From positions 1 to 32,988 of the forward strand of contig JAJDNX010000023.1 of assembly GCA_022340485.1 (NCBI GenBank): a stretch of 32,988 nt of DNA. The letters are read 5' to 3'. Position numbers and translations under genes: made by a program. The stretch's first letter is position 1. Each line of letters opens with the position of its first letter. Below, piece by piece: positions 18,085 through 26,802 of this stretch. This DNA is from Gammaproteobacteria bacterium. GTDB taxonomy: Bacteria > Pseudomonadota > Gammaproteobacteria > UBA9214. The notes under the pieces were generated by a model, which made no database searches, was not told the DNA's origin, and was given only the letters and a program-made list of their open reading frames with translations.

Positions 18085-18939
18085 ATGAAAATCATCACCA
18101 GCGTCGCCGAGCTGCGCGCCCATATCCTGCGATGGCGTACACAGGCCGGATTGACTGCCTTTGTGCCGACCATGGGTAATCTGCATGCCGGTCACATGAA
18201 ACTGGTCAGGCATGCCCGTGACATTGCCGAGCGCGTGGTGGTCAGCATTTTCGTCAATCCCATGCAGTTCGGGCAAGACGAAGACTTCAAAAATTACCCG
18301 GTTACACATGAGCGTGACATTGAGGCACTGGCCGATGCAGATGCCGACCTGTTATTCATGCCCGACGTCTCTGAAATGTATGCCGCAGGGCCAGAGCACA
18401 CCACACAAGTCGTGGCCCCCACCGGGCTGCGCACTGTACTGGAAGGCGAGTTTCGTCCTGCGCATTTCAACGGTGTGACCACTGTTGTAGCCAAGTTATT
18501 CAATATGATACAGCCGGATGTTGCCGTGTTTGGCGAGAAGGATTTTCAGCAGCTATTGATCATCCGCCGCATGGTCAGCGATCTGAACATGCCGATTAGC
18601 ATAGAAGCGGTTGCGACGGTACGAGAGGCTGATGGCCTGGCAATGAGCTCTCGTAACAGCTACCTGTGTGCGGCTGAACGAGCCATTGCCCCGCGACTCT
18701 ACCAGACACTGCTGGATGTCAGGGACCTGCTGCTGAAAAGTGAGCCTGATGTCGATGCCGTTGAGGCGTCTGCCATGGAGCAACTCCGGGACGCTGGCTT
18801 CAGGCCACAATATGTCAGCGTCAGACGCTGTGCCGATCTGGGGATGCCGAAGGCAGGAAACGAAGCGCGGGTGGTGCTGGCGGCGGCCATGCTGGGTAGT
18901 ACACGACTGATTGACAATGTCAAGGTTTCAAGTACTTAG
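18085..18939 (+). CDS. panC: Pantothenate synthetase (pantoate--beta-alanine ligase)
   Basis: The 284-residue enzyme joins pantoate and beta-alanine with ATP. It shows the HxxH nucleotide-binding motif as PTMGNLHAGH (His34 and His37), FVNPMQFGQDEDFKNYP, GEFRPAHFNGVTTVV, VFGEKDFQQL and the KMSKS-like MSSRNSYL. It lies seven bases after panB, and panD follows after 100 bases, giving the whole pathway from ketoisovalerate and aspartate in one transcription unit. Confidence 0.97.
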   Translation: MKIITSVAELRAHILRWRTQAGLTAFVPTMGNLHAGHMKLVRHARDIAERVVVSIFVNPMQFGQDEDFKNYPVTHERDIEALADADADLLFMPDVSEMYAAGPEHTTQVVAPTGLRTVLEGEFRPAHFNGVTTVVAKLFNMIQPDVAVFGEKDFQQLLIIRRMVSDLNMPISIEAVATVREADGLAMSSRNSYLCAAERAIAPRLYQTLLDVRDLLLKSEPDVDAVEASAMEQLRDAGFRPQYVSVRRCADLGMPKAGNEARVVLAAAMLGSTRLIDNVKVSST

Positions 18940-19039
18940 CTCGTCAACTTCAGGTTGAAACTCTGGGGATTTGTTGCAGTCCCAGGTTAGAGTCCGCATA
19001 ATTGCGCACGTCTAATGAATGGAAGTGGCTCTCCCGGCT

Positions 19040-19420
19040 ATGCAAATTACCTTGTTAAAATCGAAACTGCACCACGCCAATGTTACGCACTCGGAACTCG
19101 AATACGAGGGCTCCTGTGCGATTGACGCTATGCTGCTGCAGGCCGCCAATATTCGCGAATACGAACAGATCCAGATCTACAACGTGAACAATGGTGAGCG
19201 TTTCACTACCTATGCCATTCGTGCCGAAGATAACAGTGGCATTATCTCTGTGAACGGTGCCGCCGCACACAAGGCCAACCCCGGGGATCGCATCATCATC
19301 TGCAGTTATGCTGTTTTCTCGCAACAGGAAGCCGGCATCTTCAAGCCCACACTGATCTATCTCGACGAGAACAACCACATTAAAGACACGCGGAATGCGA
19401 TTCCGGTGCAGGTTGCCTGA
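19040..19420 (+). CDS. panD: Aspartate 1-decarboxylase (pyruvoyl enzyme precursor)
   Basis: The 126-residue proenzyme makes beta-alanine from aspartate. The self-cleavage site Gly24-Ser25 is present in YEGSCAID, so Ser25 would become the pyruvoyl group. [19 protein letters not shown] and the C-terminal AIPVQVA are classic. The start at 19040 ([13 protein letters not shown]) aligns with the family and puts the cleavage site at the standard residue 24-25; the ATG at 19019 would add seven residues. I see no clear terminator in the 165 bases that follow before the convergent fatty-acid isomerase gene. Confidence 0.96.
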   Translation: MQITLLKSKLHHANVTHSELEYEGSCAIDAMLLQAANIREYEQIQIYNVNNGERFTTYAIRAEDNSGIISVNGAAAHKANPGDRIIICSYAVFSQQEAGIFKPTLIYLDENNHIKDTRNAIPVQVA

Positions 19421-19585
19421 TCGAAGTCTGAAGCACCCAGCGGGCATATTCCCGGCTCTTCCCCGAGCGAAAATGACAATCGCATACACGCGGCTCTGCA
19501 GGCACAAAATCGTGCTACCGACGAAGCTGAAACCTCGAATGCGACCTGTTCCTGAGCCGGATTTCTCCTGTGGCCAAAGTCCCGG

Positions 19586-22006
19586 CTAGCGGTTTGCGTA
19601 GCGGTTGAGATCGAGTATGCCGTACAACAGTGGATCCTGTGTGGCGTAGTAATCCTGGAACCAGTCGGCAGTTTCCCAGAATGCATCGCTGGTACGGCGA
19701 ACACCGTAGACGCCGATGAGGCGTTCGTAATCATCGGGCGTACGTACCGCCATCGTACGGCTGGTAAAGTCTTCCAGTTCAGCGGGTTCCACAACAAAGA
19801 AAAAGTTCGGGTAGGAGCCTTCTATACCCTCGACAACCGTCAGGGTGTCATGCTCGATGTCTGCTGTATCGCGGTTTCTTTCGTTGGAAAACATGGAAGT
19901 CACGTCTGTATAGGCCTTGTTGCGTATGACGGTATAGGCCAGATCATTTTCCGGATTCTCTGTTTGTATGTGTACAAGGGCAACATCAGGAAAGACTTTC
20001 AGTTGTTCGCCCCTGAGGCCGGCAATGGTGCGCATTGCCCGGTCTGCCTGTTGTTTAATCTTGCCAGCCGCCCGATCAACGCAGGCATCTCCCGTGCAGC
20101 GGTAGAGGTAAGATGGTGCCCCTGCCAGCGGGCCCAGTCGACCGATCATCGCCTCGTATAGCTCGCCTTGTGGGTCATCGGTTTTATAACCACTAACTGT
20201 CTCGATCTCCAGCCAGTCCATGCTGCCCATCGATTTTTCCATGTTGCTGCGGATCCCGACATACCAGGAGTCCAGAATCTTCCTGCGGTCGCTGACTGGA
20301 ATAAAGACAAGGAAATTGTCCTCACCTTCCATGCGCAGGAAGTCCATATACAGGCGCGTCAGCAACTGGTGACCGGCATTACCATAGACATTGAAGCCGG
20401 TCACCAGTAAATAGTGAATGCGTTCCAGCAGCGGGTAGTCGATAACCCAGGCGCTGTCGGGAAACTCGCCGACGAAACCATCTTCTACCGAAGCACTGTC
20501 GAAATGCCGGTAGATAGTCAGTGCCGCATTGGGATTGTGACCGTCGCCGTCCCAGATATAATTCATGGCAGCCTGCAGGTCCCCGACGCCAGATGCTTGG
20601 TTGTACAGGTTGGAGAAGCGCGCATTGATATAAATATTCTGACGTCGCGCGTAGTCTCTCCATGTCCGCAGGATTCTCAGCGTGCTGCCTTCCTGAGAGG
20701 GGAGCGCCAGGTAGCTGGACATTTCATCCAGGAATTCAGGGCGACTGGAGGCGAGGTCTGCATCCGGGTCAGCGAACACTACCCAGAAGCGGTCCTCGAT
20801 GACATTCAGAGCGATCTGTCCGCGACACACCGGCCCCTTGATGAAACCCTCGATAATAAAGTGTGCGTCGTCGAGCAGGAAACGATAGCGCGAGTTGACC
20901 GGGATATCCCTGAAGGCCTTGAATGGATTGGATGCGATTGCGACCTCATAGGAGGGCAGCTCGGTTACGCGGTATTCCGGTTCCAGGAATAGTTCCCGGT
21001 AACGCGCCATGCGCGCGTCCGAGAAGGTATAAACCATGTGCGTCTTGGCCACGATACTCGCGGGATAGAGCCACAAACGGTAATAGAACGGTGCGCTTCC
21101 CGGTGAGTCATAGGGACGCACTGTGGCGATTTCCTGTACGGGTTGTCCCGGTGGCGTGCTGGAACGTACCAGGCGGTAGAATTCCCGCGTTGGTGTCCCT
21201 TCAAAATGGATGTGTGCCTGGAACAGGTGTTCATAGAGGTAGCGGCTGGTGAGCTGTTGTTTCAGAGAGGTGTCATTCAGGAAGGCCTCCCAACGCTCGA
21301 GCTGTGCCTGTGAGTTCCCGGAGGGTGTCTGTGCCGCCGCTGGCGGTACCCCTTGTGCCAGCCACTGCACCAGCGTGCGATATTCCTCATCACGCAGGTT
21401 TGGCATTGCATAGGGCATACCCCAGTCAGGATGCTGCCTTGCATAGTTGTCGAACTGTTCGCGCGTGGTGCAGACCTGCTTTCGGTTCAGACCGGTATCC
21501 ATGCTGTCCGGCAACATGCCAAGCTTCGGTTGCGGGTGCAATTGTTTCAGGTGCAGTAACTGGTAGAGTACCGATTCTTCAAGCCTTCCTTCCGGGGTGT
21601 CGGCATTTTCAGCGAGTACGGGGTGAAATCCTTTTGAGCGCCATTCAGCCGTGGTCTGTGCATCGATAAACAGGCGGGACGGAGGTATGCTCGACAGGCG
21701 GGTGCCATTATAGACCCTGACTTTGCTGGCCCCCCGGGTGATGCCCTCGTATGAGGATAGCTTTAACTGGCAGGGTGCGTCCGTACAACCGTGACAGACC
21801 ACACAACGCTGTTCCAGAACCGGTCTTACCTGTTCGTCGTACAGGATCGGTTCTTCCGGCATGGTCAGTAGTACACCATAGTCTACTTTTGACAGTTCCT
21901 CGGTGACGGAGGGTGGCGTACTTGAGCAGGAGGCAAGTAACAGCAAGGCAGCAAGCCAGAACAGCTCGCATGTACTGTGGTGTAGGTGGCAAAAGTTACT
22001 GTCCAT
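19586..22006 (-). CDS. cti: Fatty acid cis/trans isomerase (Cti family), predicted lipoprotein
   Basis: The 806-residue protein has a hydrophobic leader ending in LLLLASC, a good lipobox with Cys27. A c-type haem site CVVCH at 68-72 lies in the segment DEQVRPVLEQRCVVCHGC. QPKLGMLPDS, HPDWGMPYAMP and SYLYRCTGDACV further along fit the Cti family. Pseudomonas and Vibrio Cti convert cis to trans unsaturated acyl chains directly in membrane phospholipids under solvent or heat stress, using the haem in the periplasm. Length is slightly above the usual 760-780 residues. The lipobox suggests anchoring to a membrane rather than a soluble periplasmic form. It lies 71 bases downstream of the ankyrin gene on the same strand, possibly one operon. 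Confidence 0.88.
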   Translation of the reverse strand: MDSNFCHLHHSTCELFWLAALLLLASCSSTPPSVTEELSKVDYGVLLTMPEEPILYDEQVRPVLEQRCVVCHGCTDAPCQLKLSSYEGITRGASKVRVYNGTRLSSIPPSRLFIDAQTTAEWRSKGFHPVLAENADTPEGRLEESVLYQLLHLKQLHPQPKLGMLPDSMDTGLNRKQVCTTREQFDNYARQHPDWGMPYAMPNLRDEEYRTLVQWLAQGVPPAAAQTPSGNSQAQLERWEAFLNDTSLKQQLTSRYLYEHLFQAHIHFEGTPTREFYRLVRSSTPPGQPVQEIATVRPYDSPGSAPFYYRLWLYPASIVAKTHMVYTFSDARMARYRELFLEPEYRVTELPSYEVAIASNPFKAFRDIPVNSRYRFLLDDAHFIIEGFIKGPVCRGQIALNVIEDRFWVVFADPDADLASSRPEFLDEMSSYLALPSQEGSTLRILRTWRDYARRQNIYINARFSNLYNQASGVGDLQAAMNYIWDGDGHNPNAALTIYRHFDSASVEDGFVGEFPDSAWVIDYPLLERIHYLLVTGFNVYGNAGHQLLTRLYMDFLRMEGEDNFLVFIPVSDRRKILDSWYVGIRSNMEKSMGSMDWLEIETVSGYKTDDPQGELYEAMIGRLGPLAGAPSYLYRCTGDACVDRAAGKIKQQADRAMRTIAGLRGEQLKVFPDVALVHIQTENPENDLAYTVIRNKAYTDVTSMFSNERNRDTADIEHDTLTVVEGIEGSYPNFFFVVEPAELEDFTSRTMAVRTPDDYERLIGVYGVRRTSDAFWETADWFQDYYATQDPLLYGILDLNRYANR

Positions 22007-22077
22007 GCGGCAAGGTTCTGATTAAGGGTTACCGTTGAAACTTTAGCAGAGTCGATGTGGTTTGTGGTTGGCTGCTG

Positions 22078-22815
22078 TCAATTGGTCTTGCTGTATTGCC
22101 GGATCAGTTCTGCGATGTTGTCATATCCCATCGCGGTGGCAACCTGTTCGGCTGTGAATCCTGCGTGGTTCTCAACGGTATGGTTGGCGTGGAATCTCAG
22201 CAACAGTGACACGGCTTCGCTATGCCTGTTGGCTGCAGCAAGGTGCAGAGCGGTGTCGCCCTGAACGATCTGTGCATCGATATCGGCGCCATGCATAAGC
22301 AATAGTTCACAGACATTCTTGCAGCCATTGGTCGCAGAAATATGCAACGGCCTGATGCCGCTCGCGGGATCGGCTGCATCTACGTCGGCACCAGCATCGA
22401 TCAGCATGTGTACAATGGCCACGTTATCTGTCATGGCCGCGAGCTGTAGTGTTACTTGCCCTCTAACAGGTACAGCAGACGCATTGCTACCTTCAGCTAG
22501 CGGCGATTCCATGGCTTCAACGTGCCCCTTGCGAGCGGTCCTGCTCAGGGATGGCTGCAATTTTTTGATCCTCGAACGGCCGTCTCGCCTGGTCAGCAGG
22601 AAAAGCAAATAGGGCGATGCCAGCCACAACCAGGTGACAGGGTTGTCCGGTTGGCTGTAAAACTGCAGGTAATATTCGCCTGGTGATGCGCTGCTGTTAC
22701 TGGTCATGTAGTGCGCTTGCAGTTCGTTGACAGACCAGAGTATTCCCGGCACGAAGACCATGCCAAAAAGCACGCGGTTGACGAGGTAGGTCATTTCTGT
22801 AGCCAGGCGCTTCAT
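22078..22815 (-). CDS. Membrane-anchored ankyrin-repeat protein
   Basis: The 245-residue protein has two hydrophobic segments (about 8-28 and 59-75) joined by a polar loop, then a basic linker (RRDGRSRIKK) and about four ankyrin repeats from 118 to the end. Typical repeat phrases are LQLAAMTDNVAIVHMLIDAGADVDA, read here in two parts, then PLHISATNG, LLLMHGADIDAQ, ALHLAAANRHSEAVSLLL and AEQVATAMG. The repeats should be cytoplasmic and bind a partner protein. In some bacteria ankyrin proteins act beside haem or redox enzymes, so a role with the downstream Cti-type enzyme is conceivable but unproven. No good ribosome-binding site precedes the ATG at 22815. Confidence 0.82.
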   Translation of the reverse strand: MKRLATEMTYLVNRVLFGMVFVPGILWSVNELQAHYMTSNSSASPGEYYLQFYSQPDNPVTWLWLASPYLLFLLTRRDGRSRIKKLQPSLSRTARKGHVEAMESPLAEGSNASAVPVRGQVTLQLAAMTDNVAIVHMLIDAGADVDAADPASGIRPLHISATNGCKNVCELLLMHGADIDAQIVQGDTALHLAAANRHSEAVSLLLRFHANHTVENHAGFTAEQVATAMGYDNIAELIRQYSKTN

Positions 22816-23119
22816 GAAATCAGGAGAATAATTAATAAGAAATAATATGCTAATACTCTAGTCGTCAAATTTCCAACACTAGTGGTGGGTGGCGACAAGT
22901 ACCGCTTGGTCCGTTTCCTCCGGGACGGTCTGGTATTGCCACGCTTTGCCGGCTAACTGGCAACTGTCACGGTGCAGGGTACCTGGAACGCTTCCGGGGA
23001 GTACACTTGACCTTTACCAGGTTCAAGCCTATGGTCACTTTTTTTTGGATTCAGTAAACAGGCATAATAGGCTGGCGGGCAATGCCACAGTGGATGCTTG
23101 AACAGCAGGTGCAAGATAC
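22816..23119. other. Intergenic region between the ankyrin and PilZ genes
   Basis: This stretch of 304 bases lies between divergent genes. It is AT-rich next to the ankyrin gene (22825-22870) and contains a candidate promoter for the PilZ gene (separate entry) and an eight-T run at 23040-23047. A 70-codon plus-strand frame at 22889-23101 has no recognisable content and no ribosome-binding site, so I do not call it. Confidence 0.6.
23006..23035 (+). promoter_or_regulatory. Candidate promoter of the PilZ gene, with overlapping dyad
   Basis: TTGACC at 23007-23012 (5 of 6 to the -35 consensus) and TATGGT at 23030-23035 (4 of 6 to the -10) are 17 bases apart. The spacer and -35 also form an imperfect inverted repeat, CTTGACC at 23006-23012 and GGTTCAAG at 23020-23027. 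The GTG start lies 85 bases downstream of the -10. Support is sequence similarity only. Confidence 0.35.
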
Positions 23120-23527
23120 GTGAAGCCGTATACCGATACGCAACAACACTTTCGTAGCAACAGAAAACACCTTCGGATCACCACAGTGTTACCCTGTGAA
23201 GTCGGGCAGCCGGGTGGCACCCTGTGCGCCGCACAGATACTCGACCTTTCGATTGGCGGACTGAAATTCAGCTGTTCCCAGAATACCGTCAACTACATCA
23301 TTCCCGATAGCGAAAGAACTGTTGGCTTGATCATGGATGTCGAGATTGATGTCCAGTTCAACTTGCCCTCGGACAATAAACAGACTGTCGTCATCAAGAC
23401 CGGCGCCAGGATTATTCACTCCGAACGTCTCGCACAGGACGTTTTTCACGTTGGCATACAGTTCAAAACACTTGACGCCAGTGCATTCAGGCAACTGGAA
23501 GAATACATAAACAACCTTGACCGGTGA
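23120..23527 (+). CDS. PilZ domain protein, candidate c-di-GMP receptor
   Basis: The 135-residue protein consists of a single PilZ domain. Both c-di-GMP-binding motifs are intact: RxxxR as Arg15-Lys-His-Leu-Arg19, and DxSxxG as Asp42-Leu-Ser44-Ile-Gly-Gly47. A beta-rich core follows and ends with VGIQFKTLD and a terminal helix. The GTG at 23120 is the only useful start because an in-frame stop lies seven codons upstream; AGGT sits about nine bases before it. csrA follows after 136 bases on the same strand. Stand-alone PilZ proteins read c-di-GMP and bind a partner, often in motility or exopolysaccharide control; the partner here is unknown. Confidence 0.88.
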   Translation: MKPYTDTQQHFRSNRKHLRITTVLPCEVGQPGGTLCAAQILDLSIGGLKFSCSQNTVNYIIPDSERTVGLIMDVEIDVQFNLPSDNKQTVVIKTGARIIHSERLAQDVFHVGIQFKTLDASAFRQLEEYINNLDR

Positions 23528-23663
23528 CCTTGCAAGGCACCTTGTCGCTGACATATCCGGATAACAGACTGGCGCAACCAGCCGCTGAATTGCCGCATCA
23601 TCCTCCACATAATGCCTGCGTACAATCCAGTGGGATGTACGATCATGACAAGGAGCGAGGCTG

Positions 23664-23849
23664 ATGCTGATATTGACCAGGCGGGTAAATGAAACACTGA
23701 TGGTGGGTGATGAGGTTACGGTTACCGTTTTGAGTGTCAGCGGCAACCAGGTCAGGATTGGCGTAAATGCTCCCCGGCATGTACCCGTACACCGTGAAGA
23801 GATCTACGAGAAGATCAAACACGAAAAAACCTCGGTTCCAGGCCAATAA
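23664..23849 (+). CDS. csrA: Carbon storage regulator CsrA/RsmA
   Basis: The 61-residue RNA-binding protein opens [20 protein letters not shown] and has Leu4 and Arg44 (in VHREEIY), the positions that contact GGA motifs in RNA. It acts as a dimer that blocks or stabilises target messages and is usually antagonised by small RNAs, none of which I see here. AAGGAG at 23650-23655 lies eight bases before the ATG; this site contains GGA, so autoregulation as in E. coli is possible. TACAAT at about 23622 is a possible -10 without a good -35. A hairpin terminator follows directly. Confidence 0.96.
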   Translation: MLILTRRVNETLMVGDEVTVTVLSVSGNQVRIGVNAPRHVPVHREEIYEKIKHEKTSVPGQ

Positions 23850-23872
23850 TGGCCTCCGGTTAGGCCTTTCTG
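23850..23872 (+). terminator. Intrinsic terminator of csrA, overlapping the end of the AraC-family gene
   Basis: GGCCT at 23851-23855 and AGGCC at 23862-23866 form a five-base-pair stem with loop CCGGTT, followed by TTTCTGTCT. It starts two bases after the csrA stop. The right arm lies inside the last codons and stop of the convergent regulator gene. The stem is short and the T tract broken, so it may be weak. Confidence 0.5.
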
Positions 23873-24879
23873 TCTGCGGAGTCGCGGTATTCACCGGGTG
23901 ATTTCCCGGTCCAGCGCTTGAATGCACGGGTAAAGTTGCTTGGCTCGGAAAATCCTAGCAGGTAGGTTATCTCGCCAATGCTGCGATTTGAATCACGGAT
24001 GTAGGAAAGGGCAAGCTCCCGCTGAGTGTCGTTCAGCAGCTCCTTGAAACTGGTGTCCTGCTGGTGCAGCTTGCGCTGTAAGCTGCGCAGACTGGTATTT
24101 AACTTGACGGCGATCTCCCCCTGGCTGGGTCTGCCTTCCGGCAGCTGCTCGATAATCCTGGAGCGCACCTGCATGGTGATGTTATTGCGGTCCTGGCGCG
24201 CCAGGTAGTCGATGACGGTCTGGTCATTCAGACGCGCCAGTTCCGGGTGTGCGGTTGCCAGTGGCGCAAGCGCAACTCCCTTGTCAAGACACAGGCGATT
24301 GCTATCGGCTTCGAATACAATATCCGCCCCAAATACCTCTTGATATACAGCTGTGTCCACAGGCGTGGGGCGTTGCAGCCAGGTTTGCACAGGCAGGATG
24401 TTATTGCCAGCAGTGATCTGGCACATGCGAAGAAAGGCAGCCATGCCCAGGTCCATGGAGGCGTGCACGAAGTCGGGGCCAGGGTCCGGCACTTTTACCA
24501 GCAGATCAATTGTTTCCGCGGATTCTTCCAGCTGAAAATCGAGTAGTTCGTTCATGATCCGCGAGTATCGCACCAGCCGGAAAAGAACATCATGCAGCGT
24601 GTCACTCGCCAGGCAGGCCAGGCCAAGGCCATGCAGTACTGCCGGCTGAAACTGCCGCGCAACGACCAGACCAAGTGCCGGGTCGCCGGTCACATCCAGC
24701 GCGAGCCGCCATAATGCCTGCATTCGGCTTGTCAGGATCCGTTTCGTAGGGTTGCCGACATCTTCCGGTGCGATCCCGGCTTTTACGAACAGGGGATCAG
24801 GGTCGTGGCCAAGACTGCGCAAGGTCTGACCAAGCAGGGCGGCAACACTGCTGAGTGAGGTGATTTTCTGCGTATCCAT
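23860..24879 (-). CDS. AraC-family transcriptional regulator with Arabinose_bd-type N-terminal domain
   Basis: The 339-residue protein has the layout of the OruR/ArgR-like AraC group: an N-terminal domain of about 200 residues (LGLVVARQFQPAVLHGLGLA at about 74-93 and LASDTLHDVLFRLVRYSR at 94-111 are typical of the Arabinose_bd family), then a double helix-turn-helix at about 235-335. The latter shows LNTSLRSLQRKLHQQ, ELALSYIRDSNRSIGEITYLLGF in two parts, and SEPSNFTRAFKRWTGKSPGEYR. It is divergent from the unknown gene at 24934 with 54 bases between starts, so that gene is the first candidate target. Effector and regulon cannot be read from the sequence. Confidence 0.92.
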   Translation of the reverse strand: MDTQKITSLSSVAALLGQTLRSLGHDPDPLFVKAGIAPEDVGNPTKRILTSRMQALWRLALDVTGDPALGLVVARQFQPAVLHGLGLACLASDTLHDVLFRLVRYSRIMNELLDFQLEESAETIDLLVKVPDPGPDFVHASMDLGMAAFLRMCQITAGNNILPVQTWLQRPTPVDTAVYQEVFGADIVFEADSNRLCLDKGVALAPLATAHPELARLNDQTVIDYLARQDRNNITMQVRSRIIEQLPEGRPSQGEIAVKLNTSLRSLQRKLHQQDTSFKELLNDTQRELALSYIRDSNRSIGEITYLLGFSEPSNFTRAFKRWTGKSPGEYRDSADRKA

Positions 24880-24933
24880 GACGATCTACCCAATCCTGCA
24901 TGTACTGACATGCTGTTGGCATAAAGTGATTAG

Positions 24934-25620
24934 ATGATGATATCAATAAATGGCTACTGTTTGCGCACCCAAGAATCACGACTTGTGACCTCTATCCACA
25001 CTCGCAGGAATCCGGTGCTGAAAAGTAACATCAATGTTGGAATTTACGGCCTCGCGGTGCTTCCTGTGGATTACTTGTCACAGTTGGATGATCCTTTCCA
25101 GCAGCTATCGAAAGACCGGTACATCGATCCTGTCTACCATGAGATTTTTACCACCGGCATCAAGGCGTACCGGTTGGTCACCTATCGGAAGCTGCTTCGG
25201 GAGCGCTATGGCCGTGGTGTCGCTAACCAGGTGAGCAAGTATCAGCAGCGCTTGCTGGAGAATGAGGACAGTGGCAGCACGATCAACGACTTCATCAAGT
25301 TGATTCATATCGCTCTCGACACAGATACGGTTGCTGCAGATACAGACCATGGCAGCGTCGATATACCGATTGAAATGAATGTTGCCCTGTTGCTGTTGCT
25401 GGACGCGCCATCGTCACCGCATCGTGTCAGTCACCCGAACCAGTATGCCACCGAAATCAAAGGTATGGATCTGGATATTGACTGGCTGTTTTCAGAGTGC
25501 CTGTGCCATGCAAGAAAAGACATGCTCAGGGTATTCGAGCCATTACTCACCTGCATTGGCTCGGGGGCACGTATTGATTTTGCACGGTCCTACCTGAAGG
25601 GTAAGCTGTTTGCCAATTAA
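24934..25620 (+). CDS. Hypothetical protein, divergent from the AraC-family regulator
   Basis: The 228-residue protein is not one I recognise. It has no signal peptide or membrane segment, two short beta-like stretches at the start (INVGIYGLAVLP at about 33-44), and a mostly helical body with FTTGIKAYRLVTYRKLLRERYG at about 71-92, split here by a turn, and LLLLLD at 151-156. Codon use and GC look like those of its neighbours. The ATG at 24934 lacks a clear Shine-Dalgarno site; a later start such as the GTG at residue 18 is possible. The short shared upstream region with the regulator suggests control by it. A family search with the helical body would be the way to place it. Confidence 0.6.
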   Translation: MMISINGYCLRTQESRLVTSIHTRRNPVLKSNINVGIYGLAVLPVDYLSQLDDPFQQLSKDRYIDPVYHEIFTTGIKAYRLVTYRKLLRERYGRGVANQVSKYQQRLLENEDSGSTINDFIKLIHIALDTDTVAADTDHGSVDIPIEMNVALLLLLDAPSSPHRVSHPNQYATEIKGMDLDIDWLFSECLCHARKDMLRVFEPLLTCIGSGARIDFARSYLKGKLFAN

Positions 25621-25785
25621 TCCTGCATCAAAACAGAAGGGCTGCATAATCAGGATTGTTGCACTGATCCATTCAATGCCACTGTAAAACACTCAGGCGT
25701 CTGTTGGCTAACACGAACAGCAGGCTACCCGCTAACTTCACCCGGATGTCATGTGTGATGAGTGAGCCATACCATGAGATCGCAG

Positions 25786-26670
25786 CTAACTGACAATCAA
25801 CAACACGCCCAGCACCATTAACACACCCGCGACCAGGTTCTTCTGTAATCCCCTTTCTCCGAACAACCACGCCCCATAGAGCATGCCGAATAGCAGGCTG
25901 GTGCGTTTCACGGCCACCATGTAGGCCACCTCGATATGGGCAATGGCATAAAAATGAGTCACCACCATGGCAGCCATGAAAAGACCAATGCCAAGATGTG
26001 CTACGGGGTGTCTGGAGAGTGCGCGCCAGCTGGACACATCCCGCGAGGCAAAGATCACTACCGAGGCGCTACCCAGTAACACAAAATACAGCGGGCCGAA
26101 GAATTCCGGGGTGACATGCAGCAGTGCACCCTTGCTGGTAACAGAGGTCAGGCTGTAGATCGCGGCTACTGCCAGCATCAGGCGTGAGCCGCGTTCCCGG
26201 GTGATGGCGCGAAATGGTGCCAGTACCTTCCGCCTTGTACCAGGCTGTGCGGACTCGAGGTTCAGTAGCCACGCCCCGCTGACCACCAGCAGGATGCCCG
26301 AGAAGCCACTCCAGCTGACCGTTTCACCCAGCAACAGGTAGGCAGTCAGCGTGTTGAACGCTGGCGTGAAGGCTAGATAGGGCAGGGTCAGAGACAGCGG
26401 TGCTTCACGAATCGCCAGCATGTACAGCCACATGGCGATCAATTCCAGCGGCAGGGAGAGCGCTATCCACCCCCAGAATACGGTTGATAACTGCGGCCAG
26501 GGTTGCCACAGCAACAGTGGCAGCAACAGTGCACCGGATACCCCGAAGCGCACCAGCACCAGTTCCCCCGCCCGGTAATGGCTGAGGTAACGCTTCGACA
26601 GGGCATCCGCCGTGGCCAGGAAAAAAGCCGACAGTATGGTAAGGGTAATCCAGTGCATATTCGCAAGCAT
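25786..26670 (-). CDS. EamA/DMT-superfamily transporter
   Basis: The 294-residue protein has ten hydrophobic segments in two repeats of five, the standard EamA (RhaT-type) layout. Recognisable parts are FFLATADALSKRYL in the first segment, REAPLSLTLPYLAFTPAFNTLTAYLLLGE at about 89-117 (read in two halves), and VKRTSLLFGMLYGAWLFGERG near the end of the second repeat. Members export amino acids, metabolites or drugs; the substrate cannot be told. AGGG lies eight bases before the ATG at 26670. It is divergent from the kinase-like gene at 26803. Confidence 0.88.
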   Translation of the reverse strand: MLANMHWITLTILSAFFLATADALSKRYLSHYRAGELVLVRFGVSGALLLPLLLWQPWPQLSTVFWGWIALSLPLELIAMWLYMLAIREAPLSLTLPYLAFTPAFNTLTAYLLLGETVSWSGFSGILLVVSGAWLLNLESAQPGTRRKVLAPFRAITRERGSRLMLAVAAIYSLTSVTSKGALLHVTPEFFGPLYFVLLGSASVVIFASRDVSSWRALSRHPVAHLGIGLFMAAMVVTHFYAIAHIEVAYMVAVKRTSLLFGMLYGAWLFGERGLQKNLVAGVLMVLGVLLIVS

Positions 26671-26802
26671 ACCGGTATCCCTTGTGGTTGCCAGATCGGG
26701 AACACGCCTTTTGCAAACACCCGGCAGCAGCTAGGGACGGAGACGTGGTGTCCAGGTTGCCACGGTTACTATAAAATTCAGCTGCAACAGGATGGTGAAA
26801 TC

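Noticed and set aside
22889-23101. A 70-codon plus-strand frame before the PilZ gene.
   Set aside because: It covers the likely PilZ promoter, lacks a ribosome-binding site, and resembles no known protein.
25619-25657. An inverted repeat AATCCTG/CAGGATT after the unknown gene, considered as a terminator.
   Set aside because: The loop is about 25 bases and no T-run follows.
26503-26802. A 100-residue extension of the cytidylate-kinase-like protein.
   Set aside because: Most of it overlaps the divergent transporter gene in antisense, and the family starts near the ATG at 26803.
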